Both the position numbers and the translations under genes were made by a program. Positions 1-10,414 of a DNA stretch of 64,000 bases are shown piece after piece; positions within the stretch are counted from its first letter, which is position 1; every line of letters begins with the position of its first letter. The stretch is from assembly GCF_014174515.1 (NCBI RefSeq), contig NZ_JACJUG010000017.1, positions 1-64,000 of the forward strand, given 5' to 3'. Below the pieces are notes generated by a model. That model was not told where the DNA came from. It searched no databases and saw nothing but the letters and a program-made list of their open reading frames with translations. Source of the stretch: Mitsuaria sp. WAJ17 (GTDB lineage: Bacteria; Pseudomonadota; Gammaproteobacteria; Burkholderiales; Burkholderiaceae_C).

Positions 1-245
1 AGGCCCAGCAACGCGGCCCGGCCACGCCGCCCCCCGCGCCCACGGCAGATGCGGGAGGCGGCCTGATGGACGGGCTCAAGGACGTGCTTTTCGGCAGCAC
101 CGGCCCGCGCGGGGGTCGCCACGAGGGCCTGGCCGAGGCGGCGGCCAAGTCCGCCCTGCGCAGCATGGGCAGCTCCCTGGGCCGCGAGATCGTGCGCGGC
201 GTGCTGGGCAGCATCCTGGGCGGCGGTGGCAGCCGCAGGCGCTGA
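1..245 (+). CDS. HerA-like helicase (DUF853/YjgR type), C-terminal end only
   Basis: The last 80 codons of a gene that begins before the window, read in the frame that ends with TGA at 243-245. The visible tail is small-residue and arginine rich and holds [10 protein letters not shown] (about 30 residues in), [20 protein letters not shown] and a glycine-rich end. I know this tail from the DUF853 family (E. coli YjgR), P-loop ATPases related to HerA that are predicted DNA-translocating enzymes. The Walker motifs lie outside the window, so activity cannot be judged. An ATG at 66 is in frame but is probably internal. The family call rests on tail similarity alone. Confidence 0.75.
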   Translation, partial: AQQRGPATPPPAPTADAGGGLMDGLKDVLFGSTGPRGGRHEGLAEAAAKSALRSMGSSLGREIVRGVLGSILGGGGSRRR

Positions 246-373
246 GCCCCCACGCATTTCACGACTGCTGACCGCATTTCGCGACGCCGCCCGGCGCCCC
301 GTCGCGTCGCCGGGGACGCCGCCCGGCACCGCCGGCACAGTGCAGCCATCGACAACCCGCATTGGAGCCCCCG

Positions 374-880
374 ATGAGCAGCACCACCCTCCCCCTGATC
401 CTCGGCCAGGTCCCGCTCTGGGTCTGGGGCCTGCTGCTCGCACTTGTCGCCCTGGGGCTGAGCCAGGCCCGCGATCGCTGGGTCAGCGCCGCAAGGCTGC
501 GCCGCATGCCCCTGGCCTTCCTCGCCTTCTCGGCCTGGGGCACGGTGGGCGCCCTCGGCTGGCAGGCCTTCACCGTGCTGGGCTTCCTGGCCGGCCTGTG
601 GGCCACACGCGAGTTGGTCCATGCCAGCGGCTGGCCCGGCGCAGCCCGTCATGACGCGGCGCGCAATGCCTTCCTCGTCCCCGGCAGCTGGACACCCCTG
701 GCCGTGATGATGGGCATCTTCGCCATCAAGTTCCTGCTGGGCACGGCCCTGGCCATGAGCCCGCAGCTGGCGCAGCAGGCTGGCGTGGTGCTGGGCGTGA
801 GCGCGCTCAATGGCGCCCTGGGCTCCTTGTTCCTGGCGCGGTCCCGCAACCTGATGGCCCGCAGCGCCCCGGCCGCCTGA
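374..880 (+). CDS. small integral membrane protein, DUF6622-like
   Basis: A 168-residue hydrophobic protein with about four predicted membrane segments (near residues 9-28, 45-75, 108-130 and 135-155), short basic loops and no signal peptide or catalytic motif. The N-terminus (VPLWVWGLLLALVALGLSQA) resembles the DUF6622 family of uncharacterised Burkholderiales membrane proteins; this is from memory and not certain. An in-frame TTG at 362 exists, but the ATG at 374 is chosen because GGAG lies about 7 bases upstream of it. The gene sits between the helicase tail and a sensor kinase with no overlap, so no operon can be claimed. Function unknown. Confidence 0.7.
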   Translation: MSSTTLPLILGQVPLWVWGLLLALVALGLSQARDRWVSAARLRRMPLAFLAFSAWGTVGALGWQAFTVLGFLAGLWATRELVHASGWPGAARHDAARNAFLVPGSWTPLAVMMGIFAIKFLLGTALAMSPQLAQQAGVVLGVSALNGALGSLFLARSRNLMARSAPAA

Positions 881-890
881 GGCCCTGCTG

Positions 891-896
891 CACAAT
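891..896 (+). promoter_or_regulatory. -10-like hexamer very close to the kinase start
   Basis: CACAAT ends 8 bases before the ATG at 905, and no Shine-Dalgarno sequence lies between. If it is a -10 box, transcription would start at or next to the ATG, giving a leaderless mRNA. No clear -35 is visible. Confidence 0.3.
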
Positions 897-904
897 CGCC
901 CGCC

Positions 905-2041
905 ATGACTCCGGCCTCCCGCCCTTTTCGCTCACTCTGGCCCCGTCGGCATGGGCTGCGCCAATGGCTGCATGGCGCCTTCGCGGCCTTTCTGTGGTGC
1001 CTGCTGATCGGCCTGGTGCTGGCAGGGGTGAGCGGCTGGCGCGACCTCTGGCACAACATGCTGTACTCCCTGTGCATAGGCATGAGCTGCTGGGCCCTCA
1101 TCGACGCCAGCTTCCGCGGCCTGGCCTATGCAATGCGCAGGGGCCGCCCCTGCCCGCAGGACGGCGAACAGGAATGGCCCGGCCTGCCGTGGATCGCCCT
1201 GGCCGTCATCCTCGGCTCGGTGGGCGGGTTCACCATCGGTCAGCAACTGGGCGACCTGATCTCCGGCATGCGCACCCGCAGCCTGTGGTCCGCCCAGTGG
1301 AGCCACGCCGCCGCCATGCTCACGGTGACGGGCGTGGCCTCCCTGGTCGCCACGGCCTTCTTCTATACCCGCAACCGCATGGCCGCCGCCCAGGTGGAGG
1401 CCGAGCAGGCGCGCCGTGTGGCCGCAGAAACACAGCTCCTGCTGCTGCAGGCCCAGCTGGAGCCGCACATGCTGTTCAACACCCTGGCCAACCTGCGCGT
1501 GCTGATCGGCCTGGATGCCGCCCGCGCCCAGGCCATGCTGGACCAGCTCATCGCCTTCCTGCGCGCCACGCTGGAGGCTTCGCGGGTCGGCAGCCACGCG
1601 CTGCGCCATGAATTCGCGAGGCTGCAGGACTACCTCAGCCTCATGCGGGTGCGCATGGGCGATCGCCTGCAAGCCAGCTTCGAGCTGCCGGAAGAACTCG
1701 CCTCGCTGCAGCTGCCGGCCCTGCTGCTGCAGCCCCTGGTCGAGAACGCCATCAAGCATGGCCTGGAACCCAAGATCGAGGGCGGTACGCTCAGCGTCCA
1801 GGCCCGCATGCAAGGCGAAGACTGCCTGCTGGTCGTGGCCGACAGCGGCCGGGGCCAGTTCTCCTCGGCCGACACCGCGGGTACCGGCTTCGGCCTGCAG
1901 CAGGTCCGCGACCGCTTGCAGGCGCGCTATGGCGAAGCAGCCGGGCTCAGCCTGAGCTACCCGCTGGAAGGCGGCTGCCGCATCGAGATCCACATTCCCC
2001 GCCGCCTGATGACGGCCCCCTCACCTGCCGCCACCCCATGA
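905..2041 (+). CDS. LytS/YehU-type sensor histidine kinase
   Basis: A 378-residue inner-membrane kinase. Hydrophobic segments near residues 20-45, 50-70, 95-115 and 130-152 form a membrane sensor. A short coiled linker rich in A, E and Q then leads to the His_kinase (PF06580) box with the phospho-acceptor in LEPHMLFNTLANL, near residue 190. The ATPase domain has the N-box LLLQPLVENAIKHGLEPK and a later glycine box (GTGFGLQQVRDRL). It lacks a classical HisKA dimerisation domain, as is normal for this family. The stop overlaps the start of the next gene by 4 bases, so kinase and LytTR regulator are translationally coupled partners. The signal cannot be read from the sequence. Confidence 0.92.
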   Translation: MTPASRPFRSLWPRRHGLRQWLHGAFAAFLWCLLIGLVLAGVSGWRDLWHNMLYSLCIGMSCWALIDASFRGLAYAMRRGRPCPQDGEQEWPGLPWIALAVILGSVGGFTIGQQLGDLISGMRTRSLWSAQWSHAAAMLTVTGVASLVATAFFYTRNRMAAAQVEAEQARRVAAETQLLLLQAQLEPHMLFNTLANLRVLIGLDAARAQAMLDQLIAFLRATLEASRVGSHALRHEFARLQDYLSLMRVRMGDRLQASFELPEELASLQLPALLLQPLVENAIKHGLEPKIEGGTLSVQARMQGEDCLLVVADSGRGQFSSADTAGTGFGLQQVRDRLQARYGEAAGLSLSYPLEGGCRIEIHIPRRLMTAPSPAATP

Positions 2042-2829
2042 GCCTCACCGCCCTGATCGCCGAAGACGAAGCCCTGCTCGCCGAGCACCTCAGGTCCGAG
2101 TTGCAGCTGCTGTGGCCGGAGCTGGAATTGCTGCCCATCGCGCCACACGGCCAGGCGGCGGTGGACCTGGCCCTGGCGCGCCGCCCCAGCCTGTGTTTTC
2201 TGGACATCCGAATGCCTGGCCTCAGCGGCCTCGAGGCCGCCGCGGCCCTGGCAGAGGACTGGCCCGAGGGCGAGCCCTTCCCCCTGCTGGTCTTCGTGAC
2301 CGCCTATGACCAGTACGCCCTGCAGGCCTTCGAGCTTGCGGCCGTGGACTATGTGCTCAAGCCCGTGCAGCGCGAGCGCCTGGCCCAGACCGTGGGCCGC
2401 CTGCAGCAAGCCCTGTCCCCGCGCCAGGCCCCGCCCGCCCTGGACACCACGCTGGACCAGCTGCGCCAGCTGCTGGCTCCCGCCGCCTCGGCACCGGTCG
2501 CGCCCCGCCTGCGCCTGCTGCAGGTCAGCCAGGGGTCCAGCATCCAGATGGTGCCCATCGAGGAGGTGCTCTTCTTCGAGGCCGCAGACAAGTACGTGCG
2601 CGTGGTCACCGCCCGCAAGGAGCACCTGATGCGACTCTCGTTGCGCGAGTTGCTGCCGCAGCTGGACACCGAGCTCTTCTGGCAGGTGCACCGCGGCACC
2701 GTGGTACGGTCCACGGCCATTGACCGCGCCGTGCGCGATGAGCAGGGCAAGCTGACCCTGCATCTGCGCGATCACGCCGAGAAGCTGGGGGTCAGCCGGC
2801 TCTATGCGCACCTTTTCCGAGGGCTGTAA
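2038..2829 (+). CDS. LytTR-family response regulator
   Basis: A 263-residue DNA-binding regulator. The receiver domain occupies residues 1-125 with acidic pocket D10, phospho-acceptor D56 in LCFLDIRMPGLSG, the conserved T/A switch (VFVTAYD) and K (VLKPVQ). A linker of about 35 residues precedes a LytTR domain (about 160-262) recognised by IEEVLFFEAADKYVRVVT and FWQVHRGTVVRS. LytTR domains bind paired direct repeats upstream of target promoters. It starts with ATG inside the last codons of the kinase gene. The pair resembles YehUT/AlgZR-type systems; AlgR-like regulators share the same domain order, so the exact orthologue is open. Confidence 0.92.
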   Translation: MSLTALIAEDEALLAEHLRSELQLLWPELELLPIAPHGQAAVDLALARRPSLCFLDIRMPGLSGLEAAAALAEDWPEGEPFPLLVFVTAYDQYALQAFELAAVDYVLKPVQRERLAQTVGRLQQALSPRQAPPALDTTLDQLRQLLAPAASAPVAPRLRLLQVSQGSSIQMVPIEEVLFFEAADKYVRVVTARKEHLMRLSLRELLPQLDTELFWQVHRGTVVRSTAIDRAVRDEQGKLTLHLRDHAEKLGVSRLYAHLFRGL

Positions 2830-2854
2830 GCGCCGGATGCCCTCGCGGCACCGA

Positions 2855-2860
2855 TAAAAT
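2855..2860 (+). promoter_or_regulatory. -10-like TAAAAT upstream of glnS
   Basis: TAAAAT lies 58 bases before the glnS ATG in the context CACCGATAAAATCCGCC. The same TAAAATnnnG element recurs upstream of minC, metG and the DUF3460 gene. No convincing -35 is seen, so this is a weak call. Confidence 0.35.
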
Positions 2861-2918
2861 CCGCCCCTTCCCATTCCAACGATGGGGCCGCGGCGTGCCG
2901 TGAGCTCCTGCAACGCCG

Positions 2919-4724
<1,806 letters not shown>

Positions 4725-4760
4725 GGCCGCTGAGCGCCGCGGGATCAGCCCCCAAAGACA

Positions 4761-4784
4761 AGACCGCCCGAGGGCGGTCTTTTT
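4761..4784 (+). terminator. rho-independent terminator after glnS
   Basis: The 8-bp stem AGACCGCC / GGCGGTCT with a 4-base loop is followed directly by a T run, 36 bases after the glnS stop. Confidence 0.9.
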
Positions 4785-4866
4785 CATGGCGCCTACGTGG
4801 GCACATGGCGCCCTGCGAGCCGGTGCTCAGGAACACCGACCCTCGGGCGGGGCTGCGGCGCCCGCC

Positions 4867-5097
4867 TCAACCCCGGCTCGTGACCACCGGTGCGGCATAT
4901 TCATGCCCCACCACGGCCCGGGCGAAGAGGTAGTTCTCACGCGCCCGCTCGCTCAGCGCGTCAAGGCTCACCTCGCCCCGTGCATCGCAGGGAAAGGCCA
5001 GGGCCTTGCCTGCATGGAACAGGGATTGGAACCTCAGTTCAAACCGGCTCTCGAACGGCCCCGCAACGCGCGGGGCGGTGCTATCCAGGATGTTCAT
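4867..5097 (-). CDS. small conserved hypothetical protein
   Basis: A 76-residue soluble protein, mixed charge, no membrane segment, signal or known motif. The start at 5097 is preferred over an in-frame ATG 8 codons upstream (5121) because GGAG lies about 8 bases before it (TTGGAGAAGATC-ATG). The sequence contains PFESRFELRFQSLFHAGKALAFPCD and LSERARENYLFARAVVGHEY, which look compact and well conserved rather than random. I recall similar short proteins in Burkholderiales genomes but cannot name a family. It runs leftward and converges with glnS; the glnS terminator lies between them. Function unknown. Confidence 0.6.
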   Translation of the reverse strand: MNILDSTAPRVAGPFESRFELRFQSLFHAGKALAFPCDARGEVSLDALSERARENYLFARAVVGHEYAAPVVTSRG

Positions 5098-5285
5098 GAT
5101 CTTCTCCAACGACGCCCTCATCTTTGCTTTGGGCTTGATCCAAGACTAGGCCCCAAACGCGGGGGCCACCATGTGCAAACGTCTCGATTCAACGTCGGAT
5201 CCTCGAGATGGGTGGACTAGGAAATGCGCTGACATGACTAATTCACGACAGGCAATCCACATGCCCAAGCATCCCGGTCTCCGAC

Positions 5286-7562
5286 TCAGGGACGCAGCTG
5301 CCGCTGGAAGAAGTCCAGCTGCGTGCGCGCCAGGTGATACCGGGCCTTGCGGCCGGCCACGCCGTGGGCATGGCCCGGGTAGATGACGGTCTCGAAGAGC
5401 TTGCCCTCGTTCTGCAGCGCCTGGATCATGCGCAGCGAGTTGTCGAAGAGCACGTTGTCGTCCGCAGTGCCGTGGATGATCATCAGCGGCCTAGCCAGCA
5501 GCCCCGCGCGCGCGACCAGTTGGGCCTGCTGGTAAGCCGGCGCCTTGCCGCCCTCGGGCAGGCCGAGGTAGCGCTCGGTGTAGGCCGTGTCGTAGAGCGT
5601 CCAGTCGGTGGGCGAGGCGCCGGCGATGGCGGCTGCAAAGGGTGTGTCGGCGTCCAGCAGGGCACGCAGGGCCAGGAACCCGCCATAGGACCAGCCCATG
5701 AAGCCGATGCGACGGGCGTCCACCGCAGGGTATTGCTGCGCCAGTTGGCGCACCGCGCCGAAGAGGTCGGCCACCTCCGTCTTGCCGAAGGCGTGGTCGT
5801 GGGCGCGGGTGAAGTCGCGGTCGCGGAAGGCCATGCCGCGGGTGTCCAGCATCAGCACGCCGAAGCCCTGCTGCTGGTAGAGCGCCAGGGTCGGCAGGTC
5901 GCCCTGCCAGCGCCAGTTCACCGTGGCCGTCCCCGGGCCTCCATAGGCTCGCACAACGACGGGGTAGTGGCCGCCCAGGCTGGGCCGCGTGGGCGGCAGG
6001 AAGATGGCATTGAGGGGCGTCTTGCCGTCGGCGGCCAGCAGCGCGGGGAATTGAGGCTGGAGCCTGGCGGCGAGATCCAACACCATCGGATCGGGCCGGG
6101 CCTGCTCGATGAGGCGGGGCACGGTCTTGCCATCCAGCAAAAGCAGCTCGGTGCGCGGGGCCTGCTGCCAGGAGGACTGCGTGATCAGCAGGCGGGTGCA
6201 GGCGGCGTCGCCGCGCGCATCACGCCAGCGGCGGGCCTCGCCAGGCTGGAGCAGGTGGACCCGGCCCTTGAAGTCGGCCTGGAAGAGTTCGCGGCCGCGG
6301 CCACGCTCTGTGGCGCCTGCAAAGACCAGATGCTGCTCACCCAGGCACACCAGTTGGGCCACGGGCTCAGGCTGCTGCGTAAGCGCCTGGACGGCACCGC
6401 TGGCACGATCGACCAGGTACAGCTGGCGGCGCCCGCTGCGCTCGCTGCTCCACAGCAGCGCGGGCTTGCCCGAACGCTTGAGGCCGGGCACCTCGCGCAG
6501 GTCATCGTGGACCTCGACCCAGGCCGCATCGCGCTCGTCCAGCACCACATGGGGCTCGGCCTTGCCGTTGAACTCCAGAAGCTGCAGGTGCTTCTGATCG
6601 CGCGTCAGCCACTGCAGCCAGGGGCTGCCGTCGGCGAACCAGCCGGCGCGGGCGATGTACTCCGCCTCGGCCGGCAGGCTCAGGCGCTGGGGTTCGGTCT
6701 TGCCAGACAGGTCCAGCACCAGGGCCTGGACCTTGGCATTGGGGCTGCCGGCGGCAGGGTAGCGCTGCTCCACCAGGCGCGTGCCGTCGCCGCCGATCTG
6801 GGCCCGGCGGCGCACCGGCACGCCGGACTCGTCCACCTCAAGGGCCAGCAGCCGTGTGCCATCCGGCGCCCACCAGAAGCCGCGATGGCGGTGCAGCTCC
6901 TCTTCGGCGATGAACTCGGCCAGACCGGTGGAGCGCGTCTCGCTGCCGGTACGCGTGAGACGGCGCGCGGAGCTGCCGTCCAGGCCCTGGATCCAGAGAT
7001 CGTTCTGCTTGACGTAGGCCAGTTGCCGGCCCGCAGCATCGCATTGCGGATCGCGCTCAGGCTCCTGCTCGTCATGGGTTAGGCGGCGGACCTTGGGCGC
7101 GCCCTCGCCGAGCTCCACGCTGTAGAGGTCGCCTGCCAGCGGCAGGATCAACTGGCGGTCGTCCTTGCCGCACCACTGGTAGCCGGTAATGCCGGCACCG
7201 CGCTGGCGGCGGCGCTCCAGGGCCATGCGCTCGGCCTCGGTCAGCACGGCCTCGCGCTGGCCGATGAGGTCGCTCGCAGAAACGAGGCGGCGCGCATCGC
7301 CGCCTGCTACAGGGGTGCCCCACAGTTCGTTGACATCGGGGTTTGCCTCGGAAGGCCGCAGATAGGTCAGCCACTGCCCGCCCGGCGAGAGCACGCCGCC
7401 CAGTCCGGCGCGGCCCATCAGGGGCGGATCGCCGTGTATGCGTTCCAGGGTCAGCGCGGGATCCAGGGCTTCAGGCGCAGCCGCAGCCTGCGCTTGAGGC
7501 CAGGCTGCCAACAGCGGCAGCAGGGGCAGCAGGGAAAGGAGAAGGCGGTTTTTTTGATGCAT
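5286..7562 (-). CDS. secreted S9 family serine peptidase, dipeptidyl-peptidase IV type
   Basis: A 758-residue enzyme with an N-terminal signal peptide (MHQKNRLLLSLLPLLPLLAA, then AQA) and so probably periplasmic. Residues 60-480 form the DPP-IV beta-propeller, including the EFIAEEELHRHRGFWWAPDG stretch whose double Glu anchors the substrate N-terminus in DPP4. The C-terminal alpha/beta hydrolase has catalytic Ser625 (GWSYGGF), Asp701 (HGTADDNV) and His733 (PGHAHG). DPP-IV enzymes cut N-terminal X-Pro or X-Ala dipeptides. The start at 7562 is chosen because the signal peptide begins there; an upstream in-frame extension of 31 residues is proline/arginine rich and unlikely to be made. No operon partner is evident. 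Confidence 0.92.
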   Translation of the reverse strand: MHQKNRLLLSLLPLLPLLAAWPQAQAAAAPEALDPALTLERIHGDPPLMGRAGLGGVLSPGGQWLTYLRPSEANPDVNELWGTPVAGGDARRLVSASDLIGQREAVLTEAERMALERRRQRGAGITGYQWCGKDDRQLILPLAGDLYSVELGEGAPKVRRLTHDEQEPERDPQCDAAGRQLAYVKQNDLWIQGLDGSSARRLTRTGSETRSTGLAEFIAEEELHRHRGFWWAPDGTRLLALEVDESGVPVRRRAQIGGDGTRLVEQRYPAAGSPNAKVQALVLDLSGKTEPQRLSLPAEAEYIARAGWFADGSPWLQWLTRDQKHLQLLEFNGKAEPHVVLDERDAAWVEVHDDLREVPGLKRSGKPALLWSSERSGRRQLYLVDRASGAVQALTQQPEPVAQLVCLGEQHLVFAGATERGRGRELFQADFKGRVHLLQPGEARRWRDARGDAACTRLLITQSSWQQAPRTELLLLDGKTVPRLIEQARPDPMVLDLAARLQPQFPALLAADGKTPLNAIFLPPTRPSLGGHYPVVVRAYGGPGTATVNWRWQGDLPTLALYQQQGFGVLMLDTRGMAFRDRDFTRAHDHAFGKTEVADLFGAVRQLAQQYPAVDARRIGFMGWSYGGFLALRALLDADTPFAAAIAGASPTDWTLYDTAYTERYLGLPEGGKAPAYQQAQLVARAGLLARPLMIIHGTADDNVLFDNSLRMIQALQNEGKLFETVIYPGHAHGVAGRKARYHLARTQLDFFQRQLRP

Positions 7563-7666
7563 GCGGGATGCTACGCGCTGCCTTCTGGCCACGGGCTCCG
7601 GGCTTGCACCGGGGGGAGCGGCTTGCGTGACAGGCCGCGTGCGAGCCGCGCCCACTTCAAGCCGAA

Positions 7667-8617
7667 TCAGGCAGCCTGCGCAAAGTACGCCCGCTCCAGC
7701 TCGGCCGGCGCATTGATCGTGCGCACGCGCTGGTAGGCCTCACCCGCTTCAGGGTAGTGGCGGCGCAGGTAGTGCAGCCATTGCTTGAGCCGGCCCGCCT
7801 GGTGCTTGGGCTGCACATGCGCCTGCACCTCGCGCCAGAACTGCAGCATCAGCGGCTGCAGCGCGGGCCAGTCCAGGCCTTGCGCGCCGCCGCCCGTCAG
7901 GCCGCGAACAGCCAGCGCCAAGCCGGGATTGGCCACCATGCCGCGGCCCAGCATCAGCGCATCGCAGCCGGATTCCTGCAGGCAGCGCCGTGCGTCCTCG
8001 ACGGTCCAGACCTCGCCATTGGCCACCACGCCCACCGAAGGGCCCAGCGCCTCGCGCACATGGGCGATGCGGTCCCAGTAGGCGGGCGGCTTGTAGCCAT
8101 CGGCCTTGGTGCGGGCATGTATCACCAGCTCCTCAGCCCCCGACCCGGCCATGGCCAGCGCGCACTCCAGGGTACGCGACTGGTCCATGAAGCCCAGGCG
8201 CATCTTGGCCGACAGCGGCATGTCCGCCGGAATGGCACGCCGCACGGCGCCAACGATCTCAGCGATCAGCTCGGGCTCATCCAGCAGCACCGCGCCGCCG
8301 CGGTGGCGGTTGACGCACTTGGCGGGGCAGCCGAAGTTGAGGTCGATGCCGGCAGGATTCAGCTCGGCCAGCCTCGCGGCGTTCTCGGCCATGCAGATCG
8401 GGTCCGAGCCCAGCAGCTGCGCGCGCACCGGCACACCGGCCGGCGTGCGCCCGCCCTGCAGCAGCTCGGGCACGATGCGGGTGAACACGCGCCGGGGCAG
8501 CAGCATGTCGGTGATGCGGATGAACTCGCTGACGCAGCGGTCGATGCCGCCCACGCGGGTCAGCACGTCGCGCAGCATGTGGTCGAGCAGGCCCTCCATG
8601 GGTGCGAGCAGGATCAT
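7667..8617 (-). CDS. dusC: tRNA-dihydrouridine synthase, DusC type
   Basis: A 316-residue FMN-dependent enzyme that reduces a uridine in the tRNA D-loop to dihydrouridine using NADPH. The N-terminus MILLAPMEGLLDHMLRDVLT, the active-site loop LNFGCPAKCVNRHRGGAVLL with the catalytic Cys, HARTK and GVVANGEVW with LMLGRGM are diagnostic for Dus proteins. The short N-terminus and the overall pattern fit DusC (specific for U16 in E. coli) better than DusA or DusB. The ATG at 8617 has GAGGGGG upstream and overlaps the stop of the upstream metalloprotease gene by 4 bases, so the two genes are coupled. Orthologue specificity is inferred. Confidence 0.92.
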   Translation of the reverse strand: MILLAPMEGLLDHMLRDVLTRVGGIDRCVSEFIRITDMLLPRRVFTRIVPELLQGGRTPAGVPVRAQLLGSDPICMAENAARLAELNPAGIDLNFGCPAKCVNRHRGGAVLLDEPELIAEIVGAVRRAIPADMPLSAKMRLGFMDQSRTLECALAMAGSGAEELVIHARTKADGYKPPAYWDRIAHVREALGPSVGVVANGEVWTVEDARRCLQESGCDALMLGRGMVANPGLALAVRGLTGGGAQGLDWPALQPLMLQFWREVQAHVQPKHQAGRLKQWLHYLRRHYPEAGEAYQRVRTINAPAELERAYFAQAA

Positions 8618-9129
8618 GGCGCCCCCTCGGCCAGGGCTGGCGCGGCCGGCAGCTCGCGCCAGGTCAGGTACAGGCGCAGGTCCAGCTCCAGCTGCCCGTA
8701 GCGCGGCTCCATGTGCTGGCACAGCTGGTAGAAGGCCTTGTTGTGCTCCAGCTCCTTGAGGTGGGCCAGCTCGTGCACCACGATCATCTTCAGGAAATCG
8801 GCGGGGGCCTCGCGAAAGAGGCTGGCGATGCGAATCTCGCGCCGGCTCTTGAGCTGGCTGCCCTGCACCCGCGTGCTGCGGGTGTGCGTCCCCAGGGCGT
8901 GCTGGATCACCTTGAGCTTGCTGTCGTAGCAGACCTTGTCCAGCGGTGCGGCATTGCGCAGGTGGCGCTGCTTGAGCGCCTGTGTGTACTCGAACAGGGC
9001 ACGGTCGCTCTGCACCGTGTGCGGCTCGGCGTAGCGGGCGCTCAGGTAGTCGCCCAGGCGGCCGGCGTCGATCATCTGCCGGACCTGGTCCTGCAGGGTT
9101 GCCGGATAGCCGGCCAGGTACTTGAGCAT
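8614..9129 (-). CDS. YgjP-like metallopeptidase domain protein
   Basis: A 171-residue predicted zinc metalloprotein of the YgjP-like/M48-related family (DUF45). The zinc-binding HExxH is in VVHELAHLKELEHNKAFY, followed by the family's downstream H and the MEPRY motif. Upstream it has the typical RRSRREIRI-like strand (LKSRREIRIASLF). There is no signal peptide, so it is cytoplasmic. Its 3' end overlaps dusC by 4 bases, suggesting a two-gene operon; a functional link between them is not known. The natural substrate of YgjP proteins is not established. Confidence 0.88.
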   Translation of the reverse strand: MLKYLAGYPATLQDQVRQMIDAGRLGDYLSARYAEPHTVQSDRALFEYTQALKQRHLRNAAPLDKVCYDSKLKVIQHALGTHTRSTRVQGSQLKSRREIRIASLFREAPADFLKMIVVHELAHLKELEHNKAFYQLCQHMEPRYGQLELDLRLYLTWRELPAAPALAEGAP

Positions 9130-9258
9130 GGTCAGGAACAGCGACGGGAGGCGCCCGGGCCGGACCCGGTAGCAGGAAGCAGATAGCAGGGAAACCCGCG
9201 ATTGTCCCTCAGCCGCCGAGGCAAGAACTGACCCCGCGGCAAGGCCGGCGGAACGCGC

Positions 9259-10353
9259 TCAGCGCCCGCCCGCCGTCTTGCCCACAAACTCCATGGCGGC
9301 GGCGGCGGCCTCGGCCTCCAGGCGCGCCTCGTCGTTCTTCTGGGCTTCCTTGAGGTAGTGCTCCTCGATGAACTCCTTCTCGACCTGGTTGCGCTTGAGC
9401 GCGTCCTGCAGGTCGTCGATCTTGCCGCGCAACTGCTCCACCTCACGCTCCAGGCGTTCACGGATCTCGTCCACAGCCTGCGGATCGGCATGCTCGGGCG
9501 GATTGGCGGCCAACGCGGCCAGCTCTGCGCGCAGCTTCTGGATGGTGCGCTCGGCTTCCGCCAGTTGCTCGCGCAGCATTAGAGCCTCGCGCTCCAGCAG
9601 CTTCATCATCTCGGAGCCGTGGTTGTTCTGGGCGGCGCCCTTGGGTGCCAGCGCCAACTCCTCCAGCTCCTTCTGCAGCTTGGTGGTCATGCGCTCGGCC
9701 TTCTCGGCCCGGGTCTCGGCCAGGTACTGGCGGTCCTGAGCCTGCTGCAGCTGGGAGCGCACGGCGTCCAGCTGCTGGCGCAGAACCTGCAACTCCGGTC
9801 CGCCACCCGAGGCGCCCCCGCCGCCCCGGTGCCTTGTCGCGCTCAGCTGCTTGAGGGCATCGTCCAGACGCTCGCGGGTCAGACCCAGCTCCACCTGCAT
9901 GCGACGGCGCTGGGCCACCAGCCGGTCCACCTCGTTGCGATGGCTGCGCCGCAGCTGCTCCATCAGCTCACTGCTCATCTCATGGGCGCTCTCGGGCCAG
10001 CGGACCTCGGGTTCGTCGCCCTCCTCTGCGTCATCCTGTCCGCCGTAGGCGTCGAGCAGACCTCGCACCAGCTTCATCAACTCGTCCAACTGGCTGAGCT
10101 CGGACGCGCCCAGCCCCCCACCGCCGCCGCCCACGCCTCCTCGCTCGGCGATGCGGATGAGCTCGTGCGCCGCGATCTTCATCTCGCGCCCCGCATCACG
10201 CGCCTCGCGCAGGGCATTGACGATGTGGATGTGGTTGCTCTGCTCGTAGCGCGTCATGCGCCAGTAGGTGCCGATGGTGATGACCATCACCGCGGCATTG
10301 GCCACGAAGACGGCCACCACCGCCAGGCTGTCGAGCGAAAACTCCAGCGCCAT
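9259..10353 (-). CDS. membrane-anchored coiled-coil protein, unknown function
   Basis: A 364-residue protein with a single N-terminal membrane segment (about residues 9-30, AVVAVFVANAAVMVITIGTY) and a short helix. A glycine tract (GGVGGGGGGLG, about 74-84) follows, then long heptad-rich coiled coil from about 125 to 345, broken by a second glycine stretch near residue 178. No enzymatic motif is visible. The orientation would place the coil in the cytoplasm if the N-terminus is outside. It lies 61 bases downstream of the response-regulator gene and reads in the same direction. A perfect GCCGATAA 8-mer sits in that gap, but without a good -35. I do not recognise an orthologue. Confidence 0.75.
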   Translation of the reverse strand: MALEFSLDSLAVVAVFVANAAVMVITIGTYWRMTRYEQSNHIHIVNALREARDAGREMKIAAHELIRIAERGGVGGGGGGLGASELSQLDELMKLVRGLLDAYGGQDDAEEGDEPEVRWPESAHEMSSELMEQLRRSHRNEVDRLVAQRRRMQVELGLTRERLDDALKQLSATRHRGGGGASGGGPELQVLRQQLDAVRSQLQQAQDRQYLAETRAEKAERMTTKLQKELEELALAPKGAAQNNHGSEMMKLLEREALMLREQLAEAERTIQKLRAELAALAANPPEHADPQAVDEIRERLEREVEQLRGKIDDLQDALKRNQVEKEFIEEHYLKEAQKNDEARLEAEAAAAAMEFVGKTAGGR

Positions 10354-10414
10354 GATCAGAGGGACCTGTTCCTGTTGCGGCGCGAAGCAGCGCCCAAGAC
10401 TCTTATCGGCAGCA

